Assembly: GCA_021732385.1 (NCBI GenBank) | Contig: JAKFVA010000005.1 | Span: 1-61,955, forward strand | Direction: 5' to 3' | DNA from: Burkholderiales bacterium | GTDB taxonomy: Bacteria; Pseudomonadota; Gammaproteobacteria; Burkholderiales; Burkholderiaceae_C | Length of the DNA: 61,955 nucleotides | Part shown: one piece after another, positions 35,980-47,515 of the stretch | How the letters are laid out: each line of letters begins with the position of its first letter | How positions within the stretch are numbered: position 1 is the first letter of the stretch | The notes under the pieces: model-generated | Told to the model about the DNA's origin: nothing | Seen by the model: the letters and a program-made list of their open reading frames with translations, nothing else | Database searches by the model: none | Program-made: the position numbers and the translations under genes

Positions 35980-36629
35980 GCCTTGCTCTCCTGGCTGGGC
36001 GATGCGGTTGGCTGCGCGGCGGCAGGCAAGGTGGCCGGGAATTTGCGGATTTCCATGCGATCTGCCGCTTTGACGCGTACCTGGTCTGCCGGATCCACGT
36101 ACTTGCTGTCCTTGCGCTGGCGCAGAGTCAAAGCAATGGCGGCAATGATGGCGACCAGCAAAATAACGGCGGCAATCTCCAGCGGGTACAAATACTCGGT
36201 GTAGAGCAATATGCCCAATTCCTTGGTGTTGGAGACAGGCAGTGCTGCCTGCGCGGCTGCAAGCGTCTTGGGTTCGTCCGTCAGGCGAAAACCGCCGAGC
36301 AGTACGGCCGACATTTCCAGCGCAATCAGGGCGCCAATGCCGCCAGCCAGCGGAAAATGCCGCCAGAAGCCCTGGCGCACGCTGTCGATATTGATGTCTA
36401 GCATCATCACCACAAACAAAAACAACACCATGACCGCGCCTACGTAAACCAGCACCAGGGCAATAGCCAGAAACTCGGCCTTGAGCAAAATCCAGATGGC
36501 GGCCGCCTGAAAAAATGCGAGTACCAGAAACAAGGCCGCATGCACCGGATTGCGCGCAGTGATGACACGCAATGCCGCAAACAGCAGCAAGGCGGCAAAT
36601 GCGTAAAAAAGAGCTGTTTTGACGTCCAT
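35976..36629 (-). CDS. nuoJ: NADH-quinone oxidoreductase subunit J
   Basis: A 217-residue membrane subunit with five helices. The [24 protein letters not shown] pi-bulge helix (split around residues 54-77) is the hallmark and is involved in coupling. The C-terminal 50 residues are hydrophilic and less conserved. It lies about 35 bp after nuoI. Confidence 0.95.
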   Translation of the reverse strand: MDVKTALFYAFAALLLFAALRVITARNPVHAALFLVLAFFQAAAIWILLKAEFLAIALVLVYVGAVMVLFLFVVMMLDINIDSVRQGFWRHFPLAGGIGALIALEMSAVLLGGFRLTDEPKTLAAAQAALPVSNTKELGILLYTEYLYPLEIAAVILLVAIIAAIALTLRQRKDSKYVDPADQVRVKAADRMEIRKFPATLPAAAQPTASPSQESKA

Positions 36630-36663
36630 GGAATTGTTCTTTTGCTATGCCGCAGCACAAGGC

Positions 36664-37185
36664 CTATCGATAACGCGCATCAGCCAGGCGCGCAGCAGCG
36701 ATTTCTTTTTCGTAGCGGTCGCCCACAGCAAGCAGCATGTCCTTGGTGAAATAAAGGTCGCCACGTTTCTCGCCGTGGTATTCAAAAATATGTGTCTCGA
36801 CGATGGAGTCAACCGGGCAGCTTTCTTCGCAGAAGCCGCAGAAGATGCACTTGGTCAGGTCGATGTCGTAGCGCGTGGTGCGGCGGCTGCCGTCGTCGCG
36901 CACTTCGGATTCAATGGTGATGGCCATGGCCGGGCACACCGCCTCACAAAGCTTGCAGGCAATGCAACGTTCCTCGCCATTTTCATAGCGACGCAGCGCA
37001 TGCAGGCCACGAAAACGCGGTGACATCGGCGTTTTTTCTTCCGGAAACTGCACGGTGATTTTGCGCCGAAAGGCGTGCCGCCCCGTGAGCGCGAGGCCCT
37101 TGAACAGCTCAATGAGCATGAAGCTCGACAAAAAGTCGCGCAGCGAGAAGGCTGGGCTAGCAAGGGCGGAGGTGGGGGCTGCCAT
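36664..37185 (-). CDS. nuoI: NADH-quinone oxidoreductase subunit I
   Basis: A 173-residue peripheral-arm subunit with two [4Fe-4S] motifs, [12 protein letters not shown] and [12 protein letters not shown], that relay electrons from NuoG toward NuoB. The start ATG 37185 is chosen because it gives the usual length and lies 26 bp after the nuoH stop; a longer frame would run back into nuoH. Confidence 0.95.
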   Translation of the reverse strand: MAAPTSALASPAFSLRDFLSSFMLIELFKGLALTGRHAFRRKITVQFPEEKTPMSPRFRGLHALRRYENGEERCIACKLCEAVCPAMAITIESEVRDDGSRRTTRYDIDLTKCIFCGFCEESCPVDSIVETHIFEYHGEKRGDLYFTKDMLLAVGDRYEKEIAAARLADARYR

Positions 37186-37211
37186 GGTGGATTCCGAATT
37201 GAATTCGCGCG

Positions 37212-38294
37212 TTATTTCCAGATATTCCAGGGCGTCTGTATCCAGGCGCCCACCACCACCAGCCAGACCAGCGTGACGGGAATAAATATCTTCCAGCCCA
37301 AGCGCATGATTTGGTCGTAGCGAAAGCGCGGGAAAGTAGCGCGCACCCACAGGAACATGGTAACCACCACAAAGCTCTTGATACCCAGCCAGATCCAGCC
37401 GGGAACCCAGTTGAACAGCGCACTGTCAATGGGTGAGAGCCAGCCGCCCAGGAACATGATGGCGGCCAGCACCGAAATCAAAATCATGTTGGCGTATTCC
37501 GCCAGGAAGAACATGGCAAAGGCCATGCCCGAGTACTCCACCATGTGGCCCGCGACGATTTCGGATTCACCCTCCACCACATCAAAGGGGTGGCGGTTGG
37601 TCTCGGCAATGCCGGAGATGATGTAGACCACAAAAATCGGCAGCAGCGGCAGCCAGTTCCACGACAGGAAGCTGAGTCCTAGCCCCGCAAAGTAACCCTT
37701 GCCCTGGGCCAGCACGATGTCGGTCATATTCAAGCTGGCCGAAACCATGAGCACGACCACCAGGCAAAAGCCCATGGCAATCTCGTAGCTGACCATTTGA
37801 GCCGAGGCGCGCAGCGCACCCAGAAAAGCGTATTTGGAGTTGGACGCCCAGCCCGCAATGATCACGCCATACACCTCCATCGAAGTGATTGCCATGATGA
37901 ACAACAAGCCGGCGTTGATATTGGACAACGCCACCTCGGGCCCAAATGGCACGACTGCCCAGGCGGCCAATGCCGGCATGATGGTCATGATGGGGCCAAT
38001 GAAAAACAGGCCCTTGCTGGAGGCGGCAGGAACAATGATTTCCTTGGTCAGCAATTTCAGCGCATCGGCAATGGGCTGCAGCAGACCCAGCGGACCAACG
38101 CGGTTGGGGCCAATGCGAATTTGCATCCAGCCAATGGCCTTGCGCTCCCACAACGTCATGTAGGCCACAGCCAGCATGAGCGGCACCACCACCGAGACAA
38201 TTTTGATGACACTCCATATCACGGGCCAAGCCACGCCAGGCCACCAACTGGCGTCCACCAGGCCCTGCCCAAAAGTGAAAATGGCGTCAATCAT
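37212..38294 (-). CDS. nuoH: NADH-quinone oxidoreductase subunit H
   Basis: A 360-residue membrane subunit that forms part of the quinone chamber. Diagnostic blocks are [34 protein letters not shown] (quinone-site acidic loop) and the [18 protein letters not shown] terminus. ATG 38294 overlaps the nuoG stop by 4 bp. Confidence 0.96.
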   Translation of the reverse strand: MIDAIFTFGQGLVDASWWPGVAWPVIWSVIKIVSVVVPLMLAVAYMTLWERKAIGWMQIRIGPNRVGPLGLLQPIADALKLLTKEIIVPAASSKGLFFIGPIMTIMPALAAWAVVPFGPEVALSNINAGLLFIMAITSMEVYGVIIAGWASNSKYAFLGALRASAQMVSYEIAMGFCLVVVLMVSASLNMTDIVLAQGKGYFAGLGLSFLSWNWLPLLPIFVVYIISGIAETNRHPFDVVEGESEIVAGHMVEYSGMAFAMFFLAEYANMILISVLAAIMFLGGWLSPIDSALFNWVPGWIWLGIKSFVVVTMFLWVRATFPRFRYDQIMRLGWKIFIPVTLVWLVVVGAWIQTPWNIWK

Positions 38295-40414
38295 GCGACT
38301 GCCTCTTGCGCGACAAGCGCGTCCGATGTGCACTGCAATGAAGTGGCGCGCCTGACAATGCCATCAAGCTGGTAAATGGACGCCGTGCAAGGCGCTTGCA
38401 CGGCCACTGGCCCTGCGTGCCGTGCCATGCTGCTGGCGTTGGACAATGCCGCGTTGGTATCGGGCGGCAATGCCGCCATGCGCACGGCTTCAATGGTTTC
38501 AAAGGCAAAGCCAGGCAAACCCAGAATATCGCCCAGTACTTTAAGCACCTTCCAGGCAGGGCGGGCATCGCCCAGAGGCTTGACAACGCCATGAAAAGTC
38601 TGTGCCCGGCCTTCAGCGTTGACGAAGGTGCCCGCAGTTTCGGTAAATGGCGCAATGGGCAGCAGCACATCGCTGAACTCAAGATTGGCCTTGAAAGGAC
38701 TCAGCGTGACCACCATGCCAGCTTGGGCTAACGCTGCCTTGGCATGCGCACCAGCGGCTGAATCGAATTCAGGTTCGTTGTTAAGCAGCAGCACGGCCTT
38801 GAGGCCACCGGCGAGCATCTGGGCCGCATGCTGGCCACCCGTGCCAGGCAGCGCATTGACCCACTGCGCACCCACCGTATTGGCCGCTTCAGTGAGGTAG
38901 CCTACGGTGGCCCCGGTTTGCTCGCCCAACCAATTGGCCAGCGCCAACAGGCTGGCGGCTTGCCCATGGTGGGCCGCGGCATTGCCGAGCAAAATAGCTT
39001 TGCGCTCGCCGCCCAGCAAAGATACTGCAATGGTTTTGGCCTGTGCGCTGGCATTGCCACTGTAGCCGCTGTCAGGCGCCAAAACGCCTTTTTCTGCAGC
39101 CACTGCAGCGGCCACATCGGCCAGGGTTTGCAGCCATTGGTCAGGCACGGCAGTAATGCGGCTGGCCACTGGCAAGAGCCAATCGCTGGCCACCGAATCA
39201 ATGACGCTGACTTTGCAGCCTCTTTTGGTGGCCTGGCGGATGCGCTGGGCAAACAGCGGATGGTCTTTGCGCAGATTGGCACCGACCACCAGCACACGCT
39301 GCAAGGCGGACAGCGACGCAATCGACGTACCAAGCCAGCGGGCCTTGCCGCTGCCAATGTGCGAGAAATCGGCGCTGCGCAAACGGTAGTCGATGTTTTC
39401 GCTACCCAGGCCACGCACCAAAGCGCCCGCCAGGTACAGCTCTTCCAGGGTGCTGTGCGGGCTGACCAGCGCGCCAATGCTTGCTGCGCCATGGTCGGTC
39501 TTGATTTGTTTCAAGCCATTGGCCACATAGTTGAGCGCGGTCTGCCAGTCCACAGGCTGCCATTGCCCGCCCTGCTTGAGCATCGGCTGCGTGAGGCGTT
39601 CGTCGCTGTTCAGGGCCTCATACGAGAAGCGGTCGCGGTCGGCGATCCAGCATTCGTTGACAGCTTCGTGCTCCATGGGAACCACGCGCATCACTTTGTT
39701 GCCTTTGACTTGCACAATCAGGTTGGCACCTGTGGAATCGTGCGGGCTGATGCTCTTGCGGCGACTCAGTTCCCAAGTGCGGGCGCTGTAGCGAAAAGGC
39801 TTGCTGGTCAACGCGCCAACTGGGCAGATGTCGATCATGTTGCCCGACAGTTCGGAATCGACCGTGCTGCCAACAAAGGTTTCAATCTCGGCGTGCTCAC
39901 CGCGGTGGCTCATGCCAAGCTCCATGACGCCTGCGACTTCCTGGCCAAAGCGCACGCAGCGCGTGCAATGGATACAGCGGCTCATCTCCTGCATGGAAAT
40001 CAGTGGGCCAACGTCTTTGACCGCCACGACGCGTTTTTCTTCTTCATACCGTGATGACGATCCGCCGTAACCCACTGCCAGGTCTTGCAGTTGGCATTCA
40101 CCCCCCTGGTCGCAGATGGGGCAATCCAGCGGGTGGTTGATGAGCAGGAATTCCATCACGCCCTGCTGCGCCTTGAGCGCCTTGTCGCTCTTGGTGCGCA
40201 CGATCATGCCCTGCGTCACTGGTGTGGCGCAGGCCGGCATGGGCTTGGGCGCTTTTTCAATGTCAACCAGACACATGCGGCAGTTAGCCGCGATCGACAG
40301 TTTCTTGTGGTAGCAAAAATGCGGGATGTAGGTGCCTGCTTTTTCCGCAGCATGCATCACCATGCTGCCCTCTTGCACTTCCACCTTTTTTCCGTCGAGT
40401 TCGATTTCAACCAT
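38291..40414 (-). CDS. nuoG: NADH-quinone oxidoreductase subunit G
   Basis: A 707-residue iron-sulfur subunit. The N-terminal [2Fe-2S] cysteines are in CYHKKL and CRMC, the His-Cys3 cluster in [14 protein letters not shown], and the [4Fe-4S] ligands in [11 protein letters not shown] and DICPVGAL. The rest is a degenerate molybdopterin-enzyme domain without cofactor. It is shorter than the enterobacterial protein, as usual in betaproteobacteria. Confidence 0.96.
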   Translation of the reverse strand: MVEIELDGKKVEVQEGSMVMHAAEKAGTYIPHFCYHKKLSIAANCRMCLVDIEKAPKPMPACATPVTQGMIVRTKSDKALKAQQGVMEFLLINHPLDCPICDQGGECQLQDLAVGYGGSSSRYEEEKRVVAVKDVGPLISMQEMSRCIHCTRCVRFGQEVAGVMELGMSHRGEHAEIETFVGSTVDSELSGNMIDICPVGALTSKPFRYSARTWELSRRKSISPHDSTGANLIVQVKGNKVMRVVPMEHEAVNECWIADRDRFSYEALNSDERLTQPMLKQGGQWQPVDWQTALNYVANGLKQIKTDHGAASIGALVSPHSTLEELYLAGALVRGLGSENIDYRLRSADFSHIGSGKARWLGTSIASLSALQRVLVVGANLRKDHPLFAQRIRQATKRGCKVSVIDSVASDWLLPVASRITAVPDQWLQTLADVAAAVAAEKGVLAPDSGYSGNASAQAKTIAVSLLGGERKAILLGNAAAHHGQAASLLALANWLGEQTGATVGYLTEAANTVGAQWVNALPGTGGQHAAQMLAGGLKAVLLLNNEPEFDSAAGAHAKAALAQAGMVVTLSPFKANLEFSDVLLPIAPFTETAGTFVNAEGRAQTFHGVVKPLGDARPAWKVLKVLGDILGLPGFAFETIEAVRMAALPPDTNAALSNASSMARHAGPVAVQAPCTASIYQLDGIVRRATSLQCTSDALVAQEAVA

Positions 40415-40426
40415 GGTGTTCAGGCC

Positions 40427-41779
40427 TTAGGCGGCTACCGGCGCTAGGCGGGTTTTATGTTCAATCAGGTGTTCAAACTCAGCACGGAAATGCTTGATCA
40501 TGGCGCGCACCGGCATGGCAGCGGCATCGCCCAAAGCGCAGATGGTGCGGCCCTGGATGTTGTCGGCCACAGAGTTGAGGAGTTCAATGTCGTCTGGGCG
40601 ACCCTGACCCTCATGAATGCGCTTGATCATGCGCCAAAGCCAGCCCGTGCCCTCGCGACAGGGCGTGCATTGGCCGCAGGACTCGTGCATGTAAAAGTAC
40701 GACAAGCGCAGCAGGCTTTCGACCATACAGCGCGTCTCGTCCATCACGATGACCGCGCCCGAACCCAGCATGGAGCCGGCCTTGGCTATGGAGTCGTAAT
40801 CCATGGTGCAGGCCATCATGACATCGGCTGGCAGCACCGGCATGGACGAGCCGCCAGGAATCACCGCTTTGAGCTTGCGCCCGCCGCGCATGCCACCCGC
40901 CAATTCGAGCAGCTTGGGGAATGGCGTGCCCATCGGCACCTCATAGTTGCCCGGGAGTTCTACGTCGCCCGAGACCGAAAACAGTTTGGTCCCGCCGTTG
41001 TTGGGTTTGCCCACATCAAGGAAAGCCTGGCCACCGTTGCGGATGATCCAGGGCACGGCGGCAAAAGTTTCGGTGTTGTTTATGGTGGTGGGCTTGCCAT
41101 AGAGGCCAAAGCTGGCCGGAAACGGCGGCTTAAAGCGCGGCTGGCCTTTTTTGCCTTCCAGCGATTCGAGCAGCGCGGTTTCTTCGCCGCAGATGTAAGC
41201 GCCGAAGCCGTGGAAGGCATGCAACTCAAAGTTGAAGCCACTGCCAAGGATCTTGTCGCCCAGGTAACCGGCGTCGCGCGCTTCTTGCAGCGCTTCTTCA
41301 AACCGCTCGTAGGTGGTGAAGATTTCACCGTGGATGTAGTTGTAGCCGACGCTGATGCCCATGGCGTAGGCGGCAATTGCCATGCCTTCAATGACGATGT
41401 GCGGATTGAACTGCAAGATATCGCGGTCTTTGCAGGTGCCTGGTTCGCCTTCGTCGGAGTTGCACACCAGATACTTTTGCCCAGGAAACTGGCGTGGCAT
41501 GAAGCTCCACTTGAGGCCCGTGGGAAAACCTGCGCCACCACGCCCGCGCAGGGCGGATTCCTTGACGGTGGCAATCACCTGGTCTTGCGTCATGGGCTCG
41601 CTGCCATCGAGCCCCAAAATTTTGCGCAGGGCCTGGTAGCCGCCGCGTGCCACATAGTCTTTCAAGCGCCAGTTGGTGCCGTTCAGACCGGCATAAATTT
41701 GCGGTTCAATGTGGCGGTTATGAAAACAGGTTTGCACGCCAGTGGCGGCAAACTGCGACAGCACTTGGGATGCATTCAT
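40427..41779 (-). CDS. nuoF: NADH-quinone oxidoreductase subunit F
   Basis: A 450-residue NADH- and FMN-binding subunit. [13 protein letters not shown] (NADH site), [14 protein letters not shown] and [17 protein letters not shown] (FMN/NADH) and the [12 protein letters not shown] [4Fe-4S] motif are present. This is where NADH is oxidised. It overlaps nuoE by 4 bp and is followed by nuoG after 12 bp. Confidence 0.97.
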   Translation of the reverse strand: MNASQVLSQFAATGVQTCFHNRHIEPQIYAGLNGTNWRLKDYVARGGYQALRKILGLDGSEPMTQDQVIATVKESALRGRGGAGFPTGLKWSFMPRQFPGQKYLVCNSDEGEPGTCKDRDILQFNPHIVIEGMAIAAYAMGISVGYNYIHGEIFTTYERFEEALQEARDAGYLGDKILGSGFNFELHAFHGFGAYICGEETALLESLEGKKGQPRFKPPFPASFGLYGKPTTINNTETFAAVPWIIRNGGQAFLDVGKPNNGGTKLFSVSGDVELPGNYEVPMGTPFPKLLELAGGMRGGRKLKAVIPGGSSMPVLPADVMMACTMDYDSIAKAGSMLGSGAVIVMDETRCMVESLLRLSYFYMHESCGQCTPCREGTGWLWRMIKRIHEGQGRPDDIELLNSVADNIQGRTICALGDAAAMPVRAMIKHFRAEFEHLIEHKTRLAPVAA

Positions 41780-42282
41780 GCTTGGTCCTTGCCAGAAGCA
41801 CCAGCAGCAGCACGCAGGCCGTCAATCAGCTGATCGAGTTTGTCTTGGCTCATGAAACTGCACATGGTGCGGTCATTCACCAGCATCACCGGGGAGTCGG
41901 CGCAGGCACCCAAGCATTCACTTTGCTGCAGGGTAAACAGGCCATCAGCGCTGGTGCCACCCATGGTGACGCCAAGCTTTTGCTCCAGGTAATGCAGGGC
42001 CTTGCTGCCATCACGTAACTGGCACGGCAGGTTGGTGCAGACGTTGAGCTTGTACTTGCCCACAGGCTGCTGGTTGTACATGTTGTAGAAGGTGGTGACT
42101 TCATGCACGGCAATCGGCGCCATACCCAGGTAATCGGCCACCAACTGTTCACTGGCTTGGGAGACATGGCCATCTTGTTCCTGAACGATGGCCAGGCAAG
42201 CCATCACGGCTGATTGCTTTTGGTCAGCCGGGTATTTGGCAACCTCGCGGTCAAAGCGGATTCGGGCGGCCTCGGAAATCAT
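41776..42282 (-). CDS. nuoE: NADH-quinone oxidoreductase subunit E
   Basis: A 168-residue thioredoxin-like subunit with one [2Fe-2S] cluster; the ligands are in NVCTNLPC and SECLGAC. It works with NuoF in the NADH dehydrogenase module. Start overlaps the nuoD stop by 4 bp. Confidence 0.96.
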   Translation of the reverse strand: MISEAARIRFDREVAKYPADQKQSAVMACLAIVQEQDGHVSQASEQLVADYLGMAPIAVHEVTTFYNMYNQQPVGKYKLNVCTNLPCQLRDGSKALHYLEQKLGVTMGGTSADGLFTLQQSECLGACADSPVMLVNDRTMCSFMSQDKLDQLIDGLRAAAGASGKDQA

Positions 42283-43532
42283 CTGTCGATCTCTCCAAAC
42301 ACAATATCCATGGTGCCAATGATGGCCACGGCATCGGCAATCATGTGGCCGCGACCCATTTCGTCCAGCGCGGCCAGGTGGGCGAAACCGGGCGCGCGAA
42401 TTTTCAGGCGGTAGGGCTTGTTGGCACCGTCACTGACTATGTAGATGCCAAACTCGCCCTTGGGGTGCTCAACCGCTGCATAGGCTTCGCCTTCAGGCAC
42501 GTGAAAGCCTTCAGTGAACAACTTGAAGTGGTGGATCAACTCTTCCATGTTGGTTTTCATGGATTCGCGATCCGGGGCAGCCACCTTGTGGTTGTCGGTA
42601 ATGACCGGGCCAGGGTTGACGCGTAACCAATCGACGCATTGCTTGATGATGCGGTTGGACTGGTTCATCTCTTCCATGCGCACCAAATAACGGTCGTAGC
42701 AGTCGCCGGTTTTCCCCACAGGCACGTCAAAGTCCATCTTGGCGTAAACGTCGTAGGGCTGCTGCTTGCGCAAGTCCCAGGCAATGCCAGAGCCGCGCAA
42801 CATGGCGCCGGTAAAGCCCAGGTTCAACGCGCGCTCCGGTGTCACCACGCCAATCCCCACGGTGCGCTGCTTCCAGATACGGTTGTCGGTGAGCAGCGTG
42901 TGGTACTCGGCCAGGTACTTGGGAAAGCGCCGGGTGAAGTCGTCAATGAAGTCGAGCATCGAGCCCTGGCGGTTGCTGTTCATGCCCTTGATGGCGCGCG
43001 CATTGTGGATTTTGCTGGCCTTGTACTGCGGCATGCTGTCTGGCAGGTCGCGGTAGACGCCGCCCGGGCGGAAATAGGCGGCATGCATACGTGCACCGGA
43101 AACCGCCTCGTACATATCAAACAGATCCTCACGCTCGCGGAAAGCGTAGAGAAAAATCGTCATCGCGCCGCAGTCCAGGCCATGGCAGCCAAGCCAGAGC
43201 AGGTGATTGAGCAGGCGCGTGATTTCGGAGAACATGACGCGGATGTACTGCGCGCGCTCGGGTACTTCCAGATCCATCAACTTTTCTATGGCGAGGCAAT
43301 AGGCGTGCTCGTTGCACATCATTGACACGTAATCAAGCCGATCCATATAAGGCAGCGACTGGATATAGGTCTTGCTTTCGGCCAGTTTTTCGGTGGCGCG
43401 GTGCAACAGGCCAATGTGCGGGTCGGCGCGCTGGATCACTTCGCCGTCCAGCTCAAGCACCAGGCGCAGTACGCCGTGTGCAGCCGGATGCTGAGGCCCG
43501 AAATTCAATGTGTAGTTTTTGATCTCAGCCAT
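42279..43532 (-). CDS. nuoD: NADH-quinone oxidoreductase subunit D
   Basis: A 417-residue 49-kDa-type subunit, evolutionarily related to NiFe hydrogenase large chains. [30 protein letters not shown] and [13 protein letters not shown] are diagnostic. It forms the quinone pocket with NuoB. Its first base is shared with the nuoC stop. Confidence 0.97.
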   Translation of the reverse strand: MAEIKNYTLNFGPQHPAAHGVLRLVLELDGEVIQRADPHIGLLHRATEKLAESKTYIQSLPYMDRLDYVSMMCNEHAYCLAIEKLMDLEVPERAQYIRVMFSEITRLLNHLLWLGCHGLDCGAMTIFLYAFREREDLFDMYEAVSGARMHAAYFRPGGVYRDLPDSMPQYKASKIHNARAIKGMNSNRQGSMLDFIDDFTRRFPKYLAEYHTLLTDNRIWKQRTVGIGVVTPERALNLGFTGAMLRGSGIAWDLRKQQPYDVYAKMDFDVPVGKTGDCYDRYLVRMEEMNQSNRIIKQCVDWLRVNPGPVITDNHKVAAPDRESMKTNMEELIHHFKLFTEGFHVPEGEAYAAVEHPKGEFGIYIVSDGANKPYRLKIRAPGFAHLAALDEMGRGHMIADAVAIIGTMDIVFGEIDR

Positions 43533-44161
43533 TACTGCAAGCCACCGTAGTTGTCTTCGCGGATCACCCGCGGTGTGATTTCGCGCGGCTCTATCGTGAC
43601 TGGCTGGTAAATCACGCGCCTTTGCTCGGGGTCATAGCGCATTTCCACATGGCCCGAAGTGGGGAAATCTTTGCGAAACGGGTGACCGATAAAGCCGTAA
43701 TCGGTGAGGATGCGGCGCAGGTCGTCGTGGCCTTCAAACACAATGCCGAATAAATCAAAGGCTTCGCGCTCAAACCAGTTGGCCGAACTCCAGACACCAT
43801 TGAGTGACGCCACCACAGGCAAATCATCGTCAGGACAAAACACCTTCAGGCGCACGCGCTGGTTCAGGCTGACAGACAGCAGGTGCGACACCACGCAGTA
43901 GCGCGGTCCGTCGTAGGCACCGTCTTTGTAGTCGGAGTAATCGACACCGCACAGGTCAATGAGTTGCTCGAACTTGAGACCAGCAGCGTCGCGCAAGATG
44001 GCAGCGGCAGCCAGATAGTCGGGCGCAGCCACCACCACCTTGACCTCGCCCCTGTCCACTGCCACGCGCTTGGCCAGCGCGCCCAACTGCTCGGTCAGGG
44101 CCTGCTGCAAAACCTGCACGTCTGCGCTGTAGCTCACCGGGGACCCTACGCTTTCAATCAC
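43532..44161 (-). CDS. nuoC: NADH-quinone oxidoreductase subunit C
   Basis: A 209-residue 30-kDa-type subunit. The [22 protein letters not shown] block and [18 protein letters not shown]-type end are family signatures. The start is GTG 44161, a few bases after the nuoB stop. NuoC and NuoD are separate proteins here, unlike the E. coli fusion. Confidence 0.96.
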   Translation of the reverse strand: MIESVGSPVSYSADVQVLQQALTEQLGALAKRVAVDRGEVKVVVAAPDYLAAAAILRDAAGLKFEQLIDLCGVDYSDYKDGAYDGPRYCVVSHLLSVSLNQRVRLKVFCPDDDLPVVASLNGVWSSANWFEREAFDLFGIVFEGHDDLRRILTDYGFIGHPFRKDFPTSGHVEMRYDPEQRRVIYQPVTIEPREITPRVIREDNYGGLQ

Positions 44162-44163
44162 GG

Positions 44164-44643
44164 TCAGGCCCTCGCAATCGTCTGCGTGCGGCGGATTTTC
44201 TGCTGCAACTGGATGATGCCGTACATCAGCGCTTCAGCCGTGGGCGGGCAGCCGGGCACATAGACATCGACCGGCACGATGCGGTCGCAACCGCGCACCA
44301 CGGAATAACTGTAGTGGTAGTAGCCACCGCCGTTGGCGCATGAGCCCATGGACAACACCCAACGTGGTTCGGGCATCTGGTCGTAGACCTTGCGCAGCGC
44401 CGGGGCCATCTTGTTGCACAGGGTGCCGGCAACAATCATCAGGTCAGACTGGCGCGGGCTGGGGCGAAAGACCACGCCAAAACGATCCAGGTCATACCGT
44501 GCTGCACCAGCGTGCATCATCTCAACCGCGCAGCAGGCCAGGCCAAAAGTCATGGGCCAGAGCGAGCCGGTTTTAGCCCAGTTCACCACCGCATCAACGC
44601 TGGTGGTGACAAAACCCTCTTTTAAAACACCATCCATTGCCAT
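44164..44643 (-). CDS. nuoB: NADH-quinone oxidoreductase subunit B
   Basis: A 159-residue subunit that holds the last cluster N2. The tandem cysteines in [13 protein letters not shown], together with Cys in [14 protein letters not shown] and VYVPGCPP, are the four N2 ligands. It starts 3 bp after the nuoA stop. Confidence 0.97.
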   Translation of the reverse strand: MAMDGVLKEGFVTTSVDAVVNWAKTGSLWPMTFGLACCAVEMMHAGAARYDLDRFGVVFRPSPRQSDLMIVAGTLCNKMAPALRKVYDQMPEPRWVLSMGSCANGGGYYHYSYSVVRGCDRIVPVDVYVPGCPPTAEALMYGIIQLQQKIRRTQTIARA

Positions 44644-44646
44644 GCG

Positions 44647-45006
44647 TCATTCCCAGTCAAGGGCACCTTTTTTCCACTCGTAGACAAAGCCCACCACCAG
44701 TACGCCCAGGAAAATCATCATGGCCCAAAAGCCAGTGCTGCCAATTTCTTTCAGCGCTACGGCCCAGGGGAATAAAAAGGCAATCTCCAGATCAAATAGG
44801 ATGAAGAGAATGGCAACCAGGTAATAGCGCACGTCGAACTTCATGCGGGCGTCTTCAAACGCCTCAAAGCCGCATTCGTAGGGCGCATTTTTCTCGGCGT
44901 CAGGCCGGTTGGGCCCCAGCACATGGCCCAGCACCTGAGGCACAACGCCAACACCGATGCCCACCAGAATAAACAGCAGGATGGGGAGGTAGGGCTGAAG
45001 TTCCAT
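44647..45006 (-). CDS. nuoA: NADH-quinone oxidoreductase subunit A
   Basis: A 119-residue, three-helix membrane subunit and first gene of the operon. The PYECGFEA segment and the [18 protein letters not shown] block are diagnostic. The 96-bp gap to the tRNA gene upstream may hold the operon promoter, but I cannot pick convincing boxes. Confidence 0.96.
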   Translation of the reverse strand: MELQPYLPILLFILVGIGVGVVPQVLGHVLGPNRPDAEKNAPYECGFEAFEDARMKFDVRYYLVAILFILFDLEIAFLFPWAVALKEIGSTGFWAMMIFLGVLVVGFVYEWKKGALDWE

Positions 45007-45102
45007 ACGTGTAGGTCGTAGTTATCGAGTCACGTTATCGGATTGTGTTCACAAACTGCTTGATTTAATTTCAACCGGCCACCGCCATGCAGTGCCTTTA
45101 TT

Positions 45103-45187
45103 TGGTGCCGACGGCGAGACTCGAACTCGCACAGCTTTCGCCACTACCCCCTCAAGATAGCGTGTCTACCAATTTCACCACGTCGGC
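45103..45187 (-). tRNA. tRNA-Leu (anticodon GAG)
   Basis: An 85-nt class II tRNA on the minus strand. The acceptor stem pairs GCCGACG with CGTCGGC, CCA is encoded (TGG at 45103-45105 on the plus strand), the anticodon stem is CTATC/GGTAG, and the loop TTGAGGG puts GAG at the anticodon. A long variable arm and TTCGAGTCTC T-loop are visible. It lies between secG and nuoA, a common Burkholderiales order. Confidence 0.95.
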
Positions 45188-45294
45188 TTACTGCTTTTTC
45201 AGGGTTCCTGCCAGTAAAACAGCTACCCGAAAACAGCATTGAAGTTTACCCTGAAAATTTTGCCTGGCCGGGGCGATCTTGCGTATAGACAGGC

Positions 45295-45741
45295 TCAGCG
45301 GGTCGGGATTTGGCCCGCGCCGGATGCACCGATGGCAGGGGCTGGCGTTTCCACCTTGCTGGCTGCTGTACCGGATTGGGCTGCCGGAGCTGTACCCGTG
45401 CCGCTTGCACCTGGAATCAGCTGCGCGCCGGAGGCGGCAGGTACTGGCGCTGGCACCACAACACCTGCACCCTCCAGCACGCTGGTAGAGCCTGTGACCG
45501 GGCGCGCGTTGCCAAAATAAGCCAGCGCCAGGGTGCAGATAAAAAACACGGTCGCCAGCACGCCGGTGGCACGCGAGAGAAAATTGGCACTGCCACTGGC
45601 ACCAAACAAGCTGCCAGAACTGCCGCCGCCAAAAGCCGCCCCCATGTCCGCTCCCTTGCCTTGCTGAACCAAGATCAAGCCAATCATGCCAAGCGCCGTC
45701 AAAATCTGGATGGCCAGCAAAATAGTAAGAAAAACACCCAT
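45295..45741 (-). CDS. secG: Protein-export membrane protein SecG
   Basis: A 148-residue subunit of the SecYEG translocon. Two helices (about 3-22 and 53-72) flank the conserved LVQQGKGADMGAAFGGGSSGSLFG segment, split around residues 24-47. The Ala/Pro/Gly-rich tail of about 70 residues is longer than in E. coli SecG, as often in Burkholderiales. It is downstream of tpiA by about 30 bp. Confidence 0.93.
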   Translation of the reverse strand: MGVFLTILLAIQILTALGMIGLILVQQGKGADMGAAFGGGSSGSLFGASGSANFLSRATGVLATVFFICTLALAYFGNARPVTGSTSVLEGAGVVVPAPVPAASGAQLIPGASGTGTAPAAQSGTAASKVETPAPAIGASGAGQIPTR

Positions 45742-45772
45742 TGATTACTCCTGAATATGTAGCATTAGCTGC

Positions 45773-46522
45773 TCACCCCTGTTGGGCTGCAGCAATAATT
45801 GATAAAAAATCCGGGGCCTTGAGCGCAGCGCCGCCAACCAAGCCGCCGTCAATATCGACCTGCGCCAGCAAAGCAGCGGCGTTGGCGGCGTTCATGCTGC
45901 CGCCGTACAAAATTTTCATGCGCTCGGCATGTGGGCTAGCCGCCTGCAGCTGCAAGCGCAACAATGCATGAACAGCCTGGGCCTGCTCCGGCGACGCCAC
46001 CTGGCCTGTACCAATGGCCCAAACCGGCTCATAAGCCACCACAATCTCGCTGATGCAATGGCCATTGGCATGAATCACGGCTGCCAACTGGCGTTTGACC
46101 ACGTCTTGCGTCAGCCCGGCCTGGCGCTCGGCCAGTGTTTCACCCACGCAAACAATCGGTGTAATACCCGCAGCAAGCGCTGCCTTGGCTTTATCGGCCA
46201 CCAGCACATCGCTCTCACCATGGTACTGACGCCGCTCGGAATGACCTACCAGGCAATAACGCACGCCAAAGTCTTTGAGCATGGCTGCCGACACTTCACC
46301 CGTATAGGCTCCCACGGCATGGGCCGACAGGTCTTGCGCACCCAATTCAATCGCTGTGCCCGCCAGCAGCGCGTGAACCTGCGCCAGATAAGGCACCGGG
46401 ACACACACACCCACATCACAGCCGGTGGCAGTCGGCTCGGCCAGCAGGTCGCGCAGCAAAGTGGCGTTGGCAGCCAGGTTGCCATTCATTTTCCAGTTGC
46501 CGACAATAAGTTTTGTTCTCAT
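45773..46522 (-). CDS. tpiA: Triosephosphate isomerase
   Basis: A 249-residue TIM-barrel enzyme of glycolysis interconverting dihydroxyacetone phosphate and glyceraldehyde 3-phosphate. Active-site residues are visible: Asn/Lys in VGNWKMNG, His in VGHSERR, Glu in AYEPVWAIGTG, and ILYGGSMN for phosphate binding. ATG 46522 gives the normal start; an in-frame GTG at 46534 would add four residues. It overlaps the end of the oxidoreductase gene by 4 bp. Confidence 0.95.
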   Translation of the reverse strand: MRTKLIVGNWKMNGNLAANATLLRDLLAEPTATGCDVGVCVPVPYLAQVHALLAGTAIELGAQDLSAHAVGAYTGEVSAAMLKDFGVRYCLVGHSERRQYHGESDVLVADKAKAALAAGITPIVCVGETLAERQAGLTQDVVKRQLAAVIHANGHCISEIVVAYEPVWAIGTGQVASPEQAQAVHALLRLQLQAASPHAERMKILYGGSMNAANAAALLAQVDIDGGLVGGAALKAPDFLSIIAAAQQG

Positions 46523-47511
46523 GCTGCAGGCCACTCTAGAACAATCTTGCCCACATGGGCATTGGATTCCATTAGGCGGTGCGCCTCGCTAGCCAGACTG
46601 GCGGCAAAAGTCCGGTAGATCACCGGCTTGATGGCGCCCGAAGCCAGCAGCGGCCAGACGCGCGCCTTGAGCGCCTGCGCAATGGCCGACTTGAACGCCA
46701 TCGGTCGCGCCCGCAGTGTCGAGCCGGTGATGGTCAGCCGCTTGCGCAGCACCAGACCGGCGTTGATTTCACTTTGCACGCCGCCCTGCACCGCTATGAT
46801 GACCAGTCGCCCGTCATCGGCCAGGCATTTGACCTCGCGCGCCACATAGCTGCCCGCTACCATGTCCAGAATCACATCAACACCGCCATCGGCCAGGCGC
46901 TTGATTTCGGCGACAAAATCCTGTGTTTTGTAATTGATGGCGTGATCAGCTCCCAGGGCCAGACAGGCCGCGCATTTCTCGTCGCTACCCGCTGTGACGA
47001 TCACCCGCGCACCCAGGGTCTTGGCCATTTGAATCGCTGTGACGCCAATGCCGCTGGTGCCGCCCTGAATCAGCAAGGTTTCGCCCGACTGCAAACGGGC
47101 ACGGTCAAACACATTGCTCCAGACGGTGAAAAATGTTTCGGGCAGCGAAGCCGCCTGCACATCAGACAACTTGCCGGGCACCGGCAAACACTGCCCCACG
47201 GGTGCCACGCACAGTGACGCGTAGCCACCGCCTGCCACCAGCGCGCAAACCCGCTCTCCCAGCCTCAAACCGGCCTGGGCCATAGCCACGGCGTCGCCTT
47301 GCACAATCTCGCCAGCCACCTCCAGGCCAGGAATATCCGATGCGCCAGGCGGTGGCGGATAAGCGCCGCTGCGCTGCAGCACATCGGGGCGGTTGACGCC
47401 GCTGGCACGCACGCGGATCAACACCTCACCCAGCCCGGCTATCGGGTCAGGACGCTCGGCCAGCCGAAGTACCTCGGGCAAGCCAAAAGTGGTGATCTCT
47501 ACTGCCTTCAT
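46519..47511 (-). CDS. NAD(P)H-quinone oxidoreductase (zeta-crystallin/PIG3-like)
   Basis: A 330-residue medium-chain reductase without zinc ligands. LLIQGGTSGIGVTAIQMAK (about residues 140-158) is the NADPH-binding motif, and the ASGVNRPDVLQRSGAYPPPPGAS segment is typical of the PIG3-like quinone reductase branch. The start is 47511; it lies just downstream of pnp on the same strand. Confidence 0.92.
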   Translation of the reverse strand: MKAVEITTFGLPEVLRLAERPDPIAGLGEVLIRVRASGVNRPDVLQRSGAYPPPPGASDIPGLEVAGEIVQGDAVAMAQAGLRLGERVCALVAGGGYASLCVAPVGQCLPVPGKLSDVQAASLPETFFTVWSNVFDRARLQSGETLLIQGGTSGIGVTAIQMAKTLGARVIVTAGSDEKCAACLALGADHAINYKTQDFVAEIKRLADGGVDVILDMVAGSYVAREVKCLADDGRLVIIAVQGGVQSEINAGLVLRKRLTITGSTLRARPMAFKSAIAQALKARVWPLLASGAIKPVIYRTFAASLASEAHRLMESNAHVGKIVLEWPAA

Positions 47512-47515
47512 GCAT

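Noticed and set aside
38828-41833. Very long plus-strand ORFs opposite nuoG and nuoF
   Set aside because: Antisense shadows of strongly conserved complex I genes with no domain content or ribosome sites.
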